From Lentisphaeria bacterium UBA4640 (GTDB taxonomy: Bacteria > Verrucomicrobiota > Lentisphaeria > Victivallales > UBA1829), in assembly GCA_002405835.1 (NCBI GenBank), contig DHMO01000071.1, forward strand, positions 1 to 9,238: a DNA stretch of 9,238 nucleotides. The letters are read 5' to 3'. The notes below the pieces were generated by a model that was given only the letters and a program-made list of their open reading frames with translations, searched no databases and was not told where the DNA came from. How positions within the stretch are numbered: position 1 is the stretch's first letter; each line of letters begins with the position of its first letter. Shown here piece after piece: positions 1 to 6,690 of the stretch. Position numbers and translations under genes: made by a program.

Positions 1-756
1 CTCGCCGGCATGCTCCTGCCCGCGCTGAACAGCGCGAGAGCAAAGGGAATATCCATTACATGTCTGTCGAGGCTGAAACAGATTGGTACTGCAGATGCGC
101 AGTATCAAAATGATTTTGAAGTTTTCTGTCCGATGAACTATGGAATGGGGTCGCTCGCAAAAGGTAAACCCAGTTTTACGGGATTGGTGTCGGATAGAGA
201 ATATACACGGACAGATTATACGAAGGATGGTTTTCTTACCCCATATTTAAAAAAATCTAATGAAAACGAAACTTTGCAAAATGCGGCGAAAACAAACGTT
301 TTTTTCTGTCCAGAACCTGGATTTCAAGCAGTATGGGCTTCTATTCCTGACAATACAATAACTTTTGGTTCTTATAGTGGCTATGCGGTCAATGAAAACG
401 TTCATGGCAGACCAGCTTATGGTTCAAAAGAATCAACTGTAAAAACTGCAGGGAAAGTCAAAAGACCTTCAACAGTCGTTTCTTTTGGAGAACAAGCGGG
501 TAAGGCTAGTTCTACTGGAGCTGCAACAAACCCAACCATAACAGAACTTACGGAAGACAAGCTTTCTATATCTCTTAATAATGTGTGTGTTCATTTTAGA
601 CATAATGGAGTTGGAAATTTTATCTTTGCAGATGGGCATGGAAGTTCCCTAAGACCTGCATACATTCTCAATAAGACCTTCAATATTGGAGGAATAGATC
701 CTATGTATGGAGAAGGGAGCGCGACCGAATCTTTTAATCCAGATTTTGAAAGATAA
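1..756 (+). CDS. Pseudopilin-like protein with C-terminal H-X9-DG domain (5' end outside window)
   Basis: The frame is open from the first base and begins LAGMLLPALNSAR. That is the usual continuation of a prepilin N-terminal helix (FTLIELLVVIAIIAI in relatives), so the true start and methylation motif lie upstream of the window. About 252 residues are visible. Counting from the ATG at position 10, the signature HNGVGNFIFADG gives His198, nine residues, then Asp208-Gly209, the H-X9-DG pattern. A FFCPEP motif near residue 98 and the NENVHG stretch also suit this family. By family knowledge these are type II secretion/type IV pilin-like, inner-membrane-anchored proteins with extracytoplasmic C-termini, present in many copies in Lentisphaerota and Planctomycetota; the substrate or role of individual members is unknown. 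The downstream small membrane protein starts 10 nt after the stop, so the two probably form one transcript. Confidence 0.88.
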   Translation, partial: LAGMLLPALNSARAKGISITCLSRLKQIGTADAQYQNDFEVFCPMNYGMGSLAKGKPSFTGLVSDREYTRTDYTKDGFLTPYLKKSNENETLQNAAKTNVFFCPEPGFQAVWASIPDNTITFGSYSGYAVNENVHGRPAYGSKESTVKTAGKVKRPSTVVSFGEQAGKASSTGAATNPTITELTEDKLSISLNNVCVHFRHNGVGNFIFADGHGSSLRPAYILNKTFNIGGIDPMYGEGSATESFNPDFER

Positions 757-766
757 GGCTCCATAA

Positions 767-1201
767 ATGAAAAAACTGGTTATTGTTTTTCTGCTCCTAT
801 TGGTTTGTGGAGCATGTGTATACTTTTTTGTCGGACGGTCTCCGTACTCCGACGAGATTGTGTCAAAGCATGTTTCCATTGAAGATTCTGCCCTTAAACA
901 GGAGTTGAGAGGGCTGGTTACGGAGATTCAGAAGATTGCTGACCGGAATGATAAAAACGCATTTCAGAACATCTTTCTGATTGACCCGGATCTTGACGAC
1001 AGTGAAGAACATATGGATAAGAGCTTCGAATTCATCCGTTCGGCAGGCCCTCTGGCTGATTTCACTCCGAATGGCTTCTACTATGACAGCATGGCTGAAT
1101 CCATACTGTATGTGCAAGGAGCATTGAATGATACAGCGCTGGAATTTTCCTTCTGTAAAAACAAGTCAGGCTATCTTCTGACAGACGTGCGGGCTCTGTA
1201 A
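767..1201 (+). CDS. Small membrane-anchored protein of unknown function
   Basis: This 144-residue protein starts MKKLVIVFLLLLVCGACVYFF, a short basic N-terminus followed by one hydrophobic segment (about residues 4-22). It is either a signal anchor or a signal peptide. The cysteines there do not form a good lipobox, so I do not call it a lipoprotein. The remaining ~120 residues are soluble and acidic (for example PDLDDSEEHMDKSFEF), with no motif I recognise. The start is supported by AAGG 8 nt upstream and by the close spacing to the preceding pseudopilin-like gene. That arrangement suggests co-expression, and the product probably sits on the outer face of the inner membrane, but any functional link is inference. 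Confidence 0.75.
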   Translation: MKKLVIVFLLLLVCGACVYFFVGRSPYSDEIVSKHVSIEDSALKQELRGLVTEIQKIADRNDKNAFQNIFLIDPDLDDSEEHMDKSFEFIRSAGPLADFTPNGFYYDSMAESILYVQGALNDTALEFSFCKNKSGYLLTDVRAL

Positions 1202-1231
1202 TACAACAATTATCAGGTTCATAGTTTAGAC

Positions 1232-1254
1232 TCTGCTGAAAAATGATCGGCAGA
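1232..1254 (+). terminator. Candidate hairpin terminator after the membrane-protein gene
   Basis: TCTGCTGA (1232-1239) and TCGGCAGA (1247-1254) form an 8-bp stem with one G-U pair around a 7-nt loop, 31 nt after the stop codon. The tail is pyrimidine-rich (CTCTATTCTCC) but has no real T run, so it is a weak intrinsic terminator at best. Confidence 0.35.
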
Positions 1255-1286
1255 CTCTATTCTCCTATCCGCATTTTCCTTGCCCA

Positions 1287-1428
1287 CCCTCTGCGGTCCT
1301 CACCGGCCCCCTGCGGGTAATTCTTGAGTTTGTCGTTCAACAGAGATATACGCCCTCCAAAAGTTCTTAACAGTATGTTTCTGTACTCACAGTTTTTGTC
1401 CGCAGAGGTCCGTTCAGGACCGCAGGGG
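1287..1428. repeat. 142-bp element bounded by imperfect ~30-bp inverted repeats
   Basis: The left arm (1287-1316) and right arm (1400-1428) are reverse complements at roughly 24 of 29 positions. They include a perfect 10-bp core, CTGCGGTCCT at 1291-1300 against AGGACCGCAG at 1416-1425. About 83 nt separate the arms. The right arm also contains its own small hairpin (GGTCC/GGACC at 1407-1421). The layout resembles a small non-autonomous palindromic element or an extended RNA hairpin in the gap between two plus-strand genes. The minus strand is open for 97 codons here (1257-1550), but the inverted repeat explains most of that frame and I do not call it a gene. Confidence 0.45.
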
Positions 1429-1502
1429 AGGTTTTTGTGCCGCTCGGGAATGGCGGAGCTGAGTTGATTTCTGCAAAAAACGTCAATTCCGGCGAATCCT
1501 CC

Positions 1503-1530
1503 TTGATATTTCCGAAAGCGGGTGTATTTT
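1503..1530 (+). promoter_or_regulatory. Candidate sigma-70-type promoter for the SGNH hydrolase gene
   Basis: TTGATA (1503-1508) and TATTTT (1525-1530) are separated by 16 nt, giving 5/6 and 4/6 matches to consensus. The predicted start would leave a leader of about 30 nt before the ATG at 1568. Position supports it, but single matches of this quality occur by chance. Confidence 0.38.
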
Positions 1531-1567
1531 CCCGAATACCTCAAAATCAAAAAAAGGATTCTGTTAA

Positions 1568-2212
1568 ATGAAAATACTGCTGCTCGGCGACTCCATCCGC
1601 ATGGGATATGGAGAACACGTCGCGAAACTCATGGAAGGGAAAGCTCAGGTCTTCTATCCCAGAGACAACGGACGCTTCCTGCAATACACTCTCCGCGAAC
1701 TCCAGGACTGGAAGTGGAACCTTCATCTGCAGGACGGCGTCGACATCGTGCACTGGAACAACGGGCTGTGGGACGTCGGGCATCTCGGCGCGGGAACCGG
1801 CGCAACCGGAGAGGCCGAGGCCGCAACCGTTCAGCCGACCATTCATGCCGGATATTATGAATACGAAAAAGACAATCTGACGCCGCCCGCAATGTATGAA
1901 TATATGCTCGGACGGGTTCATCAGCGCATCCGCAATCTCTTCCCGGCGGCGAAAATCATCTTCGCATACACCACTCCCGTGCTCGAAGATCAGGCGCCCG
2001 ATTTCCTCTATCGCTCCAATGCGGAAATCCGCGAATACAACGCCATCGCGCGCAGGGTTCTCGAACCGGAAGGCGTCGTTTTCAACGATCTCTACACCTT
2101 TGCGGAAGAGCGTCTCAAGGAACTCCACCGCGACTGGGTTCATTTCAACGAGGAAGGTTCCCACCTCATCGCGCGGGAGATTATGGAATTTATTCTCAAT
2201 CAGACAAAATAA
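1568..2212 (+). CDS. SGNH/GDSL-family hydrolase
   Basis: This 214-residue protein has the SGNH blocks in order. GDS occurs at residues 7-9 within MKILLLGDSI (nucleophile Ser9), Asn34-Gly35 at the likely block II position, HWNNGLWD at 62-69 (block III Asn), and DWVHFNEEG at 189-197, where Asp189 and His192 form the D-x-x-H of block V. By family knowledge it should be an esterase or acyl-hydrolase acting on a sugar ester, lipid or similar; the substrate cannot be told from sequence. There is no signal peptide, so it is probably cytoplasmic. The start is supported by AAGGA at 1554-1558, 9 nt before the ATG. It stands alone between a long leader region and a terminator hairpin shared with the convergent operon. 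Confidence 0.88.
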   Translation: MKILLLGDSIRMGYGEHVAKLMEGKAQVFYPRDNGRFLQYTLRELQDWKWNLHLQDGVDIVHWNNGLWDVGHLGAGTGATGEAEAATVQPTIHAGYYEYEKDNLTPPAMYEYMLGRVHQRIRNLFPAAKIIFAYTTPVLEDQAPDFLYRSNAEIREYNAIARRVLEPEGVVFNDLYTFAEERLKELHRDWVHFNEEGSHLIAREIMEFILNQTK

Positions 2213-2221
2213 AAATCATCC

Positions 2222-2243
2222 GCCGGGGACTCCGGTTCCCGGC
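2222..2243. terminator. Bidirectional terminator hairpin between convergent genes
   Basis: GCCGGG (2222-2227) pairs with CCCGGC (2238-2243) around a 10-nt loop, lying exactly between the SGNH stop (2212) and the UPF0489 stop (2244). In the minus direction it is followed a few bases later by ATTTTTATTTT, a fair U tract; in the plus direction the tail is only C/T-rich. It therefore probably serves the purB operon best. Confidence 0.55.
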
Positions 2244-2909
2244 TCACTTCCCAAGCAGAAGCAGTTCTTCAAACAGTGAATCCGCGGTAACCGTTTCTCC
2301 GCGGAAGCGCAGACAGCGCACCCAGTCCCGTTCCAGCGAAACCGTGATCAGTTCCGCCCGTTCCGCAAGTTCCAGAAAATACGATGCGTCGTGCGGATGA
2401 AGCGCACGGGCACAGAGAAAATTATCCAGATCGATATCCAGAATCAGCGGGTCCGGAATTTCCGGAATTCCGCGCCGCAGATACTCTGTTTCCAAAACCT
2501 GCTCCGCCGCGGAAAGCGCGCGCGGAGAACTGTCCAGAATTTCCTGCGTTTCCGGCCAGACAGAGTCGCAGTGAACCGACATGGCGGGATGTGCGCATGG
2601 AGTGAAGTCTTCGTGCGAAAGGATGCGCGCGGAGGCGAGGACGCCCGCGCGGAGTGCCCAGTCGATATGTTCGTCATGGCGGAGCAGAGCGAGGGCGGAA
2701 AGAACGGTTTCCTCTGACTGGAAATCAAAGGTTCCCTTGACGGCGGAGCGTCCGAACGCGGGGAGAACGTCGGTGTGGTGATCGAGCGTGACGGCGTGAT
2801 AGCGGCGTCCGGTGCGGCGGACAAGACGGGTCCACGGGATCAGAACATGGTGATGCTGTTCCACGAGCGCAAGAGGCGTCCCGCGGAACAGGGTTTCGCG
2901 CAGGATCAT
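2244..2909 (-). CDS. UPF0489-family protein with arginase-like metal motifs
   Basis: This 221-residue protein contains LVEQHHHVLIPW (15-26), LDHHTDV (42-48) and LILDIDLDNF (155-164). The D-x-H-x-D and D-x-D-x-D patterns resemble the two metal-binding motifs of the arginase/ureohydrolase fold, and the combination matches my recollection of the UPF0489 (C5orf22-like) family. I infer a metal-dependent hydrolase-like protein; no reaction is established for the family to my knowledge. Its ATG overlaps the stop of the upstream pseudouridine synthase gene as ATGA (2906-2909), so translation is probably coupled. It is the last gene of the purB operon and ends at the hairpin at 2222-2243. Confidence 0.72.
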   Translation of the reverse strand: MILRETLFRGTPLALVEQHHHVLIPWTRLVRRTGRRYHAVTLDHHTDVLPAFGRSAVKGTFDFQSEETVLSALALLRHDEHIDWALRAGVLASARILSHEDFTPCAHPAMSVHCDSVWPETQEILDSSPRALSAAEQVLETEYLRRGIPEIPDPLILDIDLDNFLCARALHPHDASYFLELAERAELITVSLERDWVRCLRFRGETVTADSLFEELLLLGK

Positions 2910-3805
2910 TCTTCGTCGAAATTATCGAATCCGCGGCGCGGGCGGCGTTCGCTGCGGCGTCCGGCGGGGACGTATCCGCGTTCGCGCTGTTCGCGTTTGC
3001 GGCGGTCGTCGTAATGTCCTTTGACGGGGTGCATGGGCGCGCGGCGGAGGTTGGCTCCGAAGCGCAGGACTTCGGGATCATCTTCTTCGAGCATGAGAAT
3101 CCGGGCGATGTCGCGGCGGGTCATGAAGCGCCATTCGCCGGGCTTGAGCATTCCGCGGCGGAGGTCGCCGATCGCCATGCGTTCGAGACGTTTTGTGTGA
3201 TTTCCGAGCGCTTCGACCATGCGGCGGATTTCGCGGTTTTTGCCTTCGGCGAGAACGATCATGAACTTGCGCTCGCCAGTCTGCCAGACTTCTTCGGCGC
3301 TGAGCGTTTCGCCGTCGTCTTCAATGCCGTCGACCATCTGCTGGAGTTCGGCGTCGGTGAAGGAGTGTTCGGCGGAAAGCGCGTAGGTTTTGACGATTCC
3401 GTTTCCGGGGTGTGTCAGACGGTTTGCGAACTCGCCGTCGTTTGTGAAGATGATGAGCCCTTCGCTGTCCTTGTCGAGCCGTCCGGCGGAGAAGAGGCGG
3501 ACGGGCTTGCGGAGGGTGATGAGGTCGATCGCTTTTTTCTTTGCGTGGGGATCGTCATTGGTGCAGACGTATCCGCGCGGCTTGTTGAGCATGATGTAGA
3601 CATGCTCGGGGGCCGCGTCGAGCGAGGATCCGGAGACGCGGATCTTGTCCGACGGCGAAACGAGGGTCGCTGGGTTGGTTTCGACCTTTCCGTTGACGGT
3701 CACTTCGCCGTTCTTGATGAGCTCGGCGGCTTTGCGTCTGGACGCGGCGCCCGCGGTTGCGAGACGTTTGGTCAGATTCATTGTGTTCTTATCCTGCTGT
3801 TCCAT
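2906..3805 (-). CDS. rluB: RsuA/RluB-family pseudouridine synthase
   Basis: This 299-residue protein has an N-terminal S4 RNA-binding domain (about residues 9-57, LTKRLATAGAASRRKAAELI). A catalytic domain follows with LNKPRGYVCT at 73-82 and GRLDKDSEGL at 108-117; Asp111 is the expected catalytic residue. GKNREIRRMVEALG at 188-201 is the typical C-terminal motif. By family knowledge it converts a uridine of rRNA to pseudouridine. RluB (23S) is more likely than RsuA from the motifs, but orthology is not proven. A basic arginine-rich tail (about 262-299) extends beyond the domain. The start at 3805 has GGAAGG 10 nt upstream; an alternative ATG at 3781 (MNLTKR) also has a weak Shine-Dalgarno. 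It lies 21 nt after purB and overlaps the next gene. Confidence 0.9.
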   Translation of the reverse strand: MEQQDKNTMNLTKRLATAGAASRRKAAELIKNGEVTVNGKVETNPATLVSPSDKIRVSGSSLDAAPEHVYIMLNKPRGYVCTNDDPHAKKKAIDLITLRKPVRLFSAGRLDKDSEGLIIFTNDGEFANRLTHPGNGIVKTYALSAEHSFTDAELQQMVDGIEDDGETLSAEEVWQTGERKFMIVLAEGKNREIRRMVEALGNHTKRLERMAIGDLRRGMLKPGEWRFMTRRDIARILMLEEDDPEVLRFGANLRRAPMHPVKGHYDDRRKREQRERGYVPAGRRSERRPRRGFDNFDEE

Positions 3806-3826
3806 AACAAAACCGCCTTCCGGTTA

Positions 3827-5266
3827 TCAGACGTTGATGGCGTCCATTTTGACATTTTCATAGCTTGCGAGACGCGCTTTAAGCGGCTCGAAGACGTTCT
3901 TGAGGAAGTCGTCGACCTGCTGCGGAGCGCGTCCGACGAACTGCGACGGAGCGAGAATCTCGTGGAATTTCGGCGAGACTTTTGCGAACAGAGGGTCGGC
4001 GGCGAGGCGCTCGATGAGGTCGTTGGAAGCGCCCTCGGCCTTGACGCGGCGTCCGGCGTCCATTGAGTGCTGACGGATCGCCTCGTGGAGTTCCTGGCGG
4101 TTTCCGCCTGCGCTGACGGCGGCCATGAGGATGTTTTCGGTTGCCATGAAGGGGAGTTCCGCCATGACGTGTTTTTCGATGACCTTCGGCCAGACCTGCA
4201 TTCCGTTTGCCACATTTGCGACGAGGGAGAGGATGATGTCGGCCGCGAGGAAGGATTCGGGCAGGGAGAGGCGGCGGTTCGCGGAGTCGTCGAGCGTGCG
4301 TTCAAACCACTGCACGGAGTGAGTCTGCGCGGCGTTGAGCGGCAGGTTCATGAGGTAGCGGGAGAGCGCGCAGATCCGTTCGGAGCGCATGGGGTTGCGT
4401 TTGTACGCCATTGCGCTGGAGCCGACCTGGTGTTTCTCGAACGGCTCTTCGATCTCCTTGAGGTTTGCGAGCAGGCGGATGTCTCCGGCGAATTTGTATG
4501 CGGACTGCGCGATACCGGAGAGAGCGGAGAGCACGAAGTAGTCGATCTTGCGGGAATAGGTCTGACCGGAAAGCGCGACGGTTTTGTTGAAGCCCATTTT
4601 TTCGGCGACGAGACGGTCGAGCTGACGGATTTTCTCATGGTCGCCGTGGAAGAGCTCCATGAAGCTGGCCTGCGTTCCGGTGGTACCTTTGACTCCGCGC
4701 ATGGGGATGCGTTCGATTTCCTCTTCGATGCGTTCGATGTCGAACGTGAAGTCCTGGAGGTAGAGCGCGAAGCGTTTGCCTACGGTCGTGAGCTGTGCGG
4801 GCTGATAATGAGTGAAGCCGAGGGTCGGCATGTTTTTGTATTTTTCAGCGTTTGCGGCGAGGATTTCGGCGACTTTGAGGAGTTTGCCGAGGATGAGTTT
4901 GAGACCGTCGCGCATCTGAATGATTTCGGTGTTGTCGGTGACGAAGCAGCTGGTTGCGCCGAGGTGGATGATGGGCATTGCCGCGGGGCACTGCGCGCCG
5001 AAGACATGGATATGGCTCATGACGTCATGACGGAGTTCCGCTTCTTTTTTTGCGACGGCTTCGAAATCGATGTCATCGAGATGGGCCTTCATCTGGTCGA
5101 TCTGTTCCTGGGAGATGTTGAGACCGAGCTGTTTTTCGGATTCAGCGAGAGCGAGCCAAAGTCTTCTCCAGGTGGAATGTTTGCGTTGGGGTGACCAGTT
5201 GTAGCTCATTTCCGCGCCGGCATAGCGGTCGGTGAGCGGGCTTTTGTAGGTGTTGTAGCCGTCCAT
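3827..5266 (-). CDS. purB: Adenylosuccinate lyase
   Basis: This 479-residue enzyme of the fumarase/aspartase superfamily acts twice in purine synthesis, releasing fumarate from SAICAR and from adenylosuccinate in the cytoplasm. The signature GSSAMAYKRNP is at residues 282-292, on the flexible loop bearing the catalytic serine. IIHLGATSCFVTDN is at 99-112, and TLGFTHYQPAQ at 148-158 carries the catalytic-type histidine (His153). Length and motifs match the long, eukaryote-like ADSL type rather than the shorter B. subtilis type. The ATG is fixed by a strong GGAGGAGA (5274-5281) 7 nt upstream. It is the first gene of an operon with the pseudouridine synthase and UPF0489 genes, driven from a near-consensus promoter. 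Confidence 0.97.
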   Translation of the reverse strand: MDGYNTYKSPLTDRYAGAEMSYNWSPQRKHSTWRRLWLALAESEKQLGLNISQEQIDQMKAHLDDIDFEAVAKKEAELRHDVMSHIHVFGAQCPAAMPIIHLGATSCFVTDNTEIIQMRDGLKLILGKLLKVAEILAANAEKYKNMPTLGFTHYQPAQLTTVGKRFALYLQDFTFDIERIEEEIERIPMRGVKGTTGTQASFMELFHGDHEKIRQLDRLVAEKMGFNKTVALSGQTYSRKIDYFVLSALSGIAQSAYKFAGDIRLLANLKEIEEPFEKHQVGSSAMAYKRNPMRSERICALSRYLMNLPLNAAQTHSVQWFERTLDDSANRRLSLPESFLAADIILSLVANVANGMQVWPKVIEKHVMAELPFMATENILMAAVSAGGNRQELHEAIRQHSMDAGRRVKAEGASNDLIERLAADPLFAKVSPKFHEILAPSQFVGRAPQQVDDFLKNVFEPLKARLASYENVKMDAINV

Positions 5267-5273
5267 GAGAGAA

Positions 5274-5281
5274 TCTCCTCC
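5274..5281 (-). promoter_or_regulatory. Strong Shine-Dalgarno of purB
   Basis: Read on the minus strand this is GGAGGAGA, 7 nt before the purB ATG. It settles the start at 5266. Confidence 0.85.
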
Positions 5282-5305
5282 GATTGTTTGATTTCAGCAA
5301 GCGGA

Positions 5306-5334
5306 AATATAGCACGCCGTCGGTGAAATTTCAA
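5306..5334 (-). promoter_or_regulatory. sigma-70-type promoter of the purB operon
   Basis: On the minus strand TTGAAA (5329-5334) is followed after exactly 17 nt by TATATT (5306-5311), each 5/6 to consensus. The -10 is extended by TGC directly before it (5312-5314). Transcription would start near 5299, giving a leader of about 33 nt with no room for a riboswitch. This is the best promoter in the window. Confidence 0.75.
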
Positions 5335-5345
5335 TTCGGGAACGC

Positions 5346-5519
5346 ATGAATGTTCCAAGGAGTGTGTTTAACTTTACAACGCACATGGTTGAAATGAAAC
5401 TGACCGAAGCAACAACTCAAGAGGAAGTAAAAGCTGCACTGGCTGAAATTTATCCAGACCGGATTGAGTTTGAACCGGGGAAGTTCGCTCAATTTGATCC
5501 TTCGATCGCTGACGCTTGA
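5346..5519 (+). CDS. Possible 57-residue ORF, perhaps the detached 5' part of the downstream ART gene
   Basis: An ATG at 5346 opens 57 codons ending at TGA 5517-5519; a second ATG at 5385 starts MVEMKLTEATTQEEVKAALA. The composition is protein-like (amphipathic, charged, with LTEATTQEE and EIYPDRIEF), but I recognise no family. No good Shine-Dalgarno precedes either ATG. It lies divergently from purB and immediately upstream of the ADP-ribosyltransferase fragment, in a different frame. Between them, a third frame reads SSGRSWIITGKRDAKS, also protein-like. I infer that one ancestral reading frame may have been broken by small indels here, but a separate small gene cannot be excluded. Confidence 0.3.
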   Translation: MNVPRSVFNFTTHMVEMKLTEATTQEEVKAALAEIYPDRIEFEPGKFAQFDPSIADA

Positions 5520-5541
5520 AGGATAAGAGTTCCGGGCGATC

Positions 5542-6690
5542 GTGGATTATCACCGGAAAAAGGGATGCAAAATCCTGATTGATTCGCGCCATTTCGTATC
5601 GCATCTGGCGACGAAGCTGAGGCGCGACGAATCGGAGATTCTGAAGCCTGCTCTTGAAGAGGAAAAAAAGAACCGTGTCGGAATTTTTTATTTCGATGAA
5701 AAAAAAGCCAAACGGTACAGCGCCGGGAGCAAGAACCCCGGGGGTATACCATCTGGCGTTGTCCATACTATACACGATGAAGGGTCTCCTGTCAAGGGCG
5801 AATTCAAAAAACAGACGGAAACTCTGCAGTTCAAGGAGTGGTTCGGAAAATCCAAAGTGGTTGACGAGGAGGGAAAACCTCTGAAGGTGTATCACGGGAC
5901 GGATTCCGATTTTACCGTTTTTGAGATGGATAAAACACGGTCGAACATGGATATCCGCGGAGCATTTTTCAGTCCTTACGAGGATGAGCCTGTCGGGTCC
6001 GGGAAGAATGTTCGCGCATTTTTCCTGAGCATTCAAAAACCGGCGACGGCTGAACAGGCATCTAAAGCTTTGCAGATGTTTCAAGGAGAGAAGGACGCCG
6101 GAACCAAAGCAAGAGACTATCTGATCAAGCAGGGCTATGACGGCGTTGTTGATGAGGGATACGAGTATATCGCATTCTATCCGGAACAGGTCAAGTCGGC
6201 TACGGACAATATCGGGACGTTTGATCCGGAGAATCAGGATGTTCGTTTTTCGATAGAACAGTATTCTGATGCGGACTGGTCGGACATGGTGACGTACATG
6301 AAAGCAAAGGTCGGGGACCTGCTGACAAAGTCGGATGCGGAATACAAAAAGATGCTTGAGAGCGCGGGGATGGAATGCTATTCGGAAGCGGATGCGCATG
6401 CTTGTGCGGTCGAGGCGATGAATGCGAATCTCGAGGATGCGAAAGCCCGGCGAAAAGAGGAGATGATGAACTGGATCGTGGAGAACAATACATGGATTCA
6501 GCGGATTGCGGAAGTCACAGGTTCTCCGGAATTCAAGATTCGTCCGAGTTACCGTTTTCAGGGAATGGATTTCACGGGGGCTTATATTTCGCAGGCATGG
6601 AGAGATTGTTCCGGCAACCCGAAGGCGAAAAACCGCGAAAAGCGGTTGAAGGAATCCGAAGCGGAGGTTGAGACCGCCGAGGGCGTCTGC
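5542..6690 (+). pseudogene. Phage-type polyvalent protein fragment with ART-type ADP-ribosyltransferase domain
   Basis: About 380 residues look genuine; the frame then stays open to 7350 only as antisense of the opposing gene. Residues 93-237 match the ADP-ribosyltransferase domain of phage and conjugative-element polyvalent proteins. They include FKEWFGKSKVVDEEGKPL, VYHGT at 117-121, GAFFSPYE, FFLSIQKP, GYDGVVDEG and the ending EQVKSATDNIGTFDPENQDVRFS. This class is thought to modify host or competitor targets after entry with the element; the target here is unknown. Residues 238-360 form a C-terminal module also found in the opposing gene. The only in-frame start before the domain is a GTG at 5542 without a well-spaced Shine-Dalgarno, after a stop at 5524. 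The 5' end therefore looks damaged, and the 3' end appears lost at the junction. Codon choice differs from purB (more GGG, ACG, CTG), suggesting transfer. Confidence 0.68.
6631..6647. repeat. Hairpin at the junction of the two convergent polyvalent genes
   Basis: AACCGC (6631-6636) and GCGGTT (6642-6647) pair perfectly around GAAAA. On the minus strand the stem runs into TTTTT, so it could act as a weak terminator. CGGTTGAAGG at 6643-6652 also occurs at 8653-8662 beside the distal hairpin array, a 10-bp microhomology near the presumed breakpoint. Confidence 0.4.

Noticed and set aside
1257..1550. 97-codon minus-strand frame between the two plus-strand genes
   Set aside because: It overlaps the inverted-repeat element, has no convincing Shine-Dalgarno that I could see and no recognisable motif.
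3014..5194. Two long plus-strand frames (3014-4066 and 4067-5194)
   Set aside because: They lie in codon register opposite the pseudouridine synthase and purB genes, which are clearly real; their translations have no recognisable motif.
5284..5345. A plus-strand promoter for the 5346 ORF
   Set aside because: The best pairs of -35 and -10 hexamers have poor matches or wrong spacing; the good promoter here points the other way, to purB.
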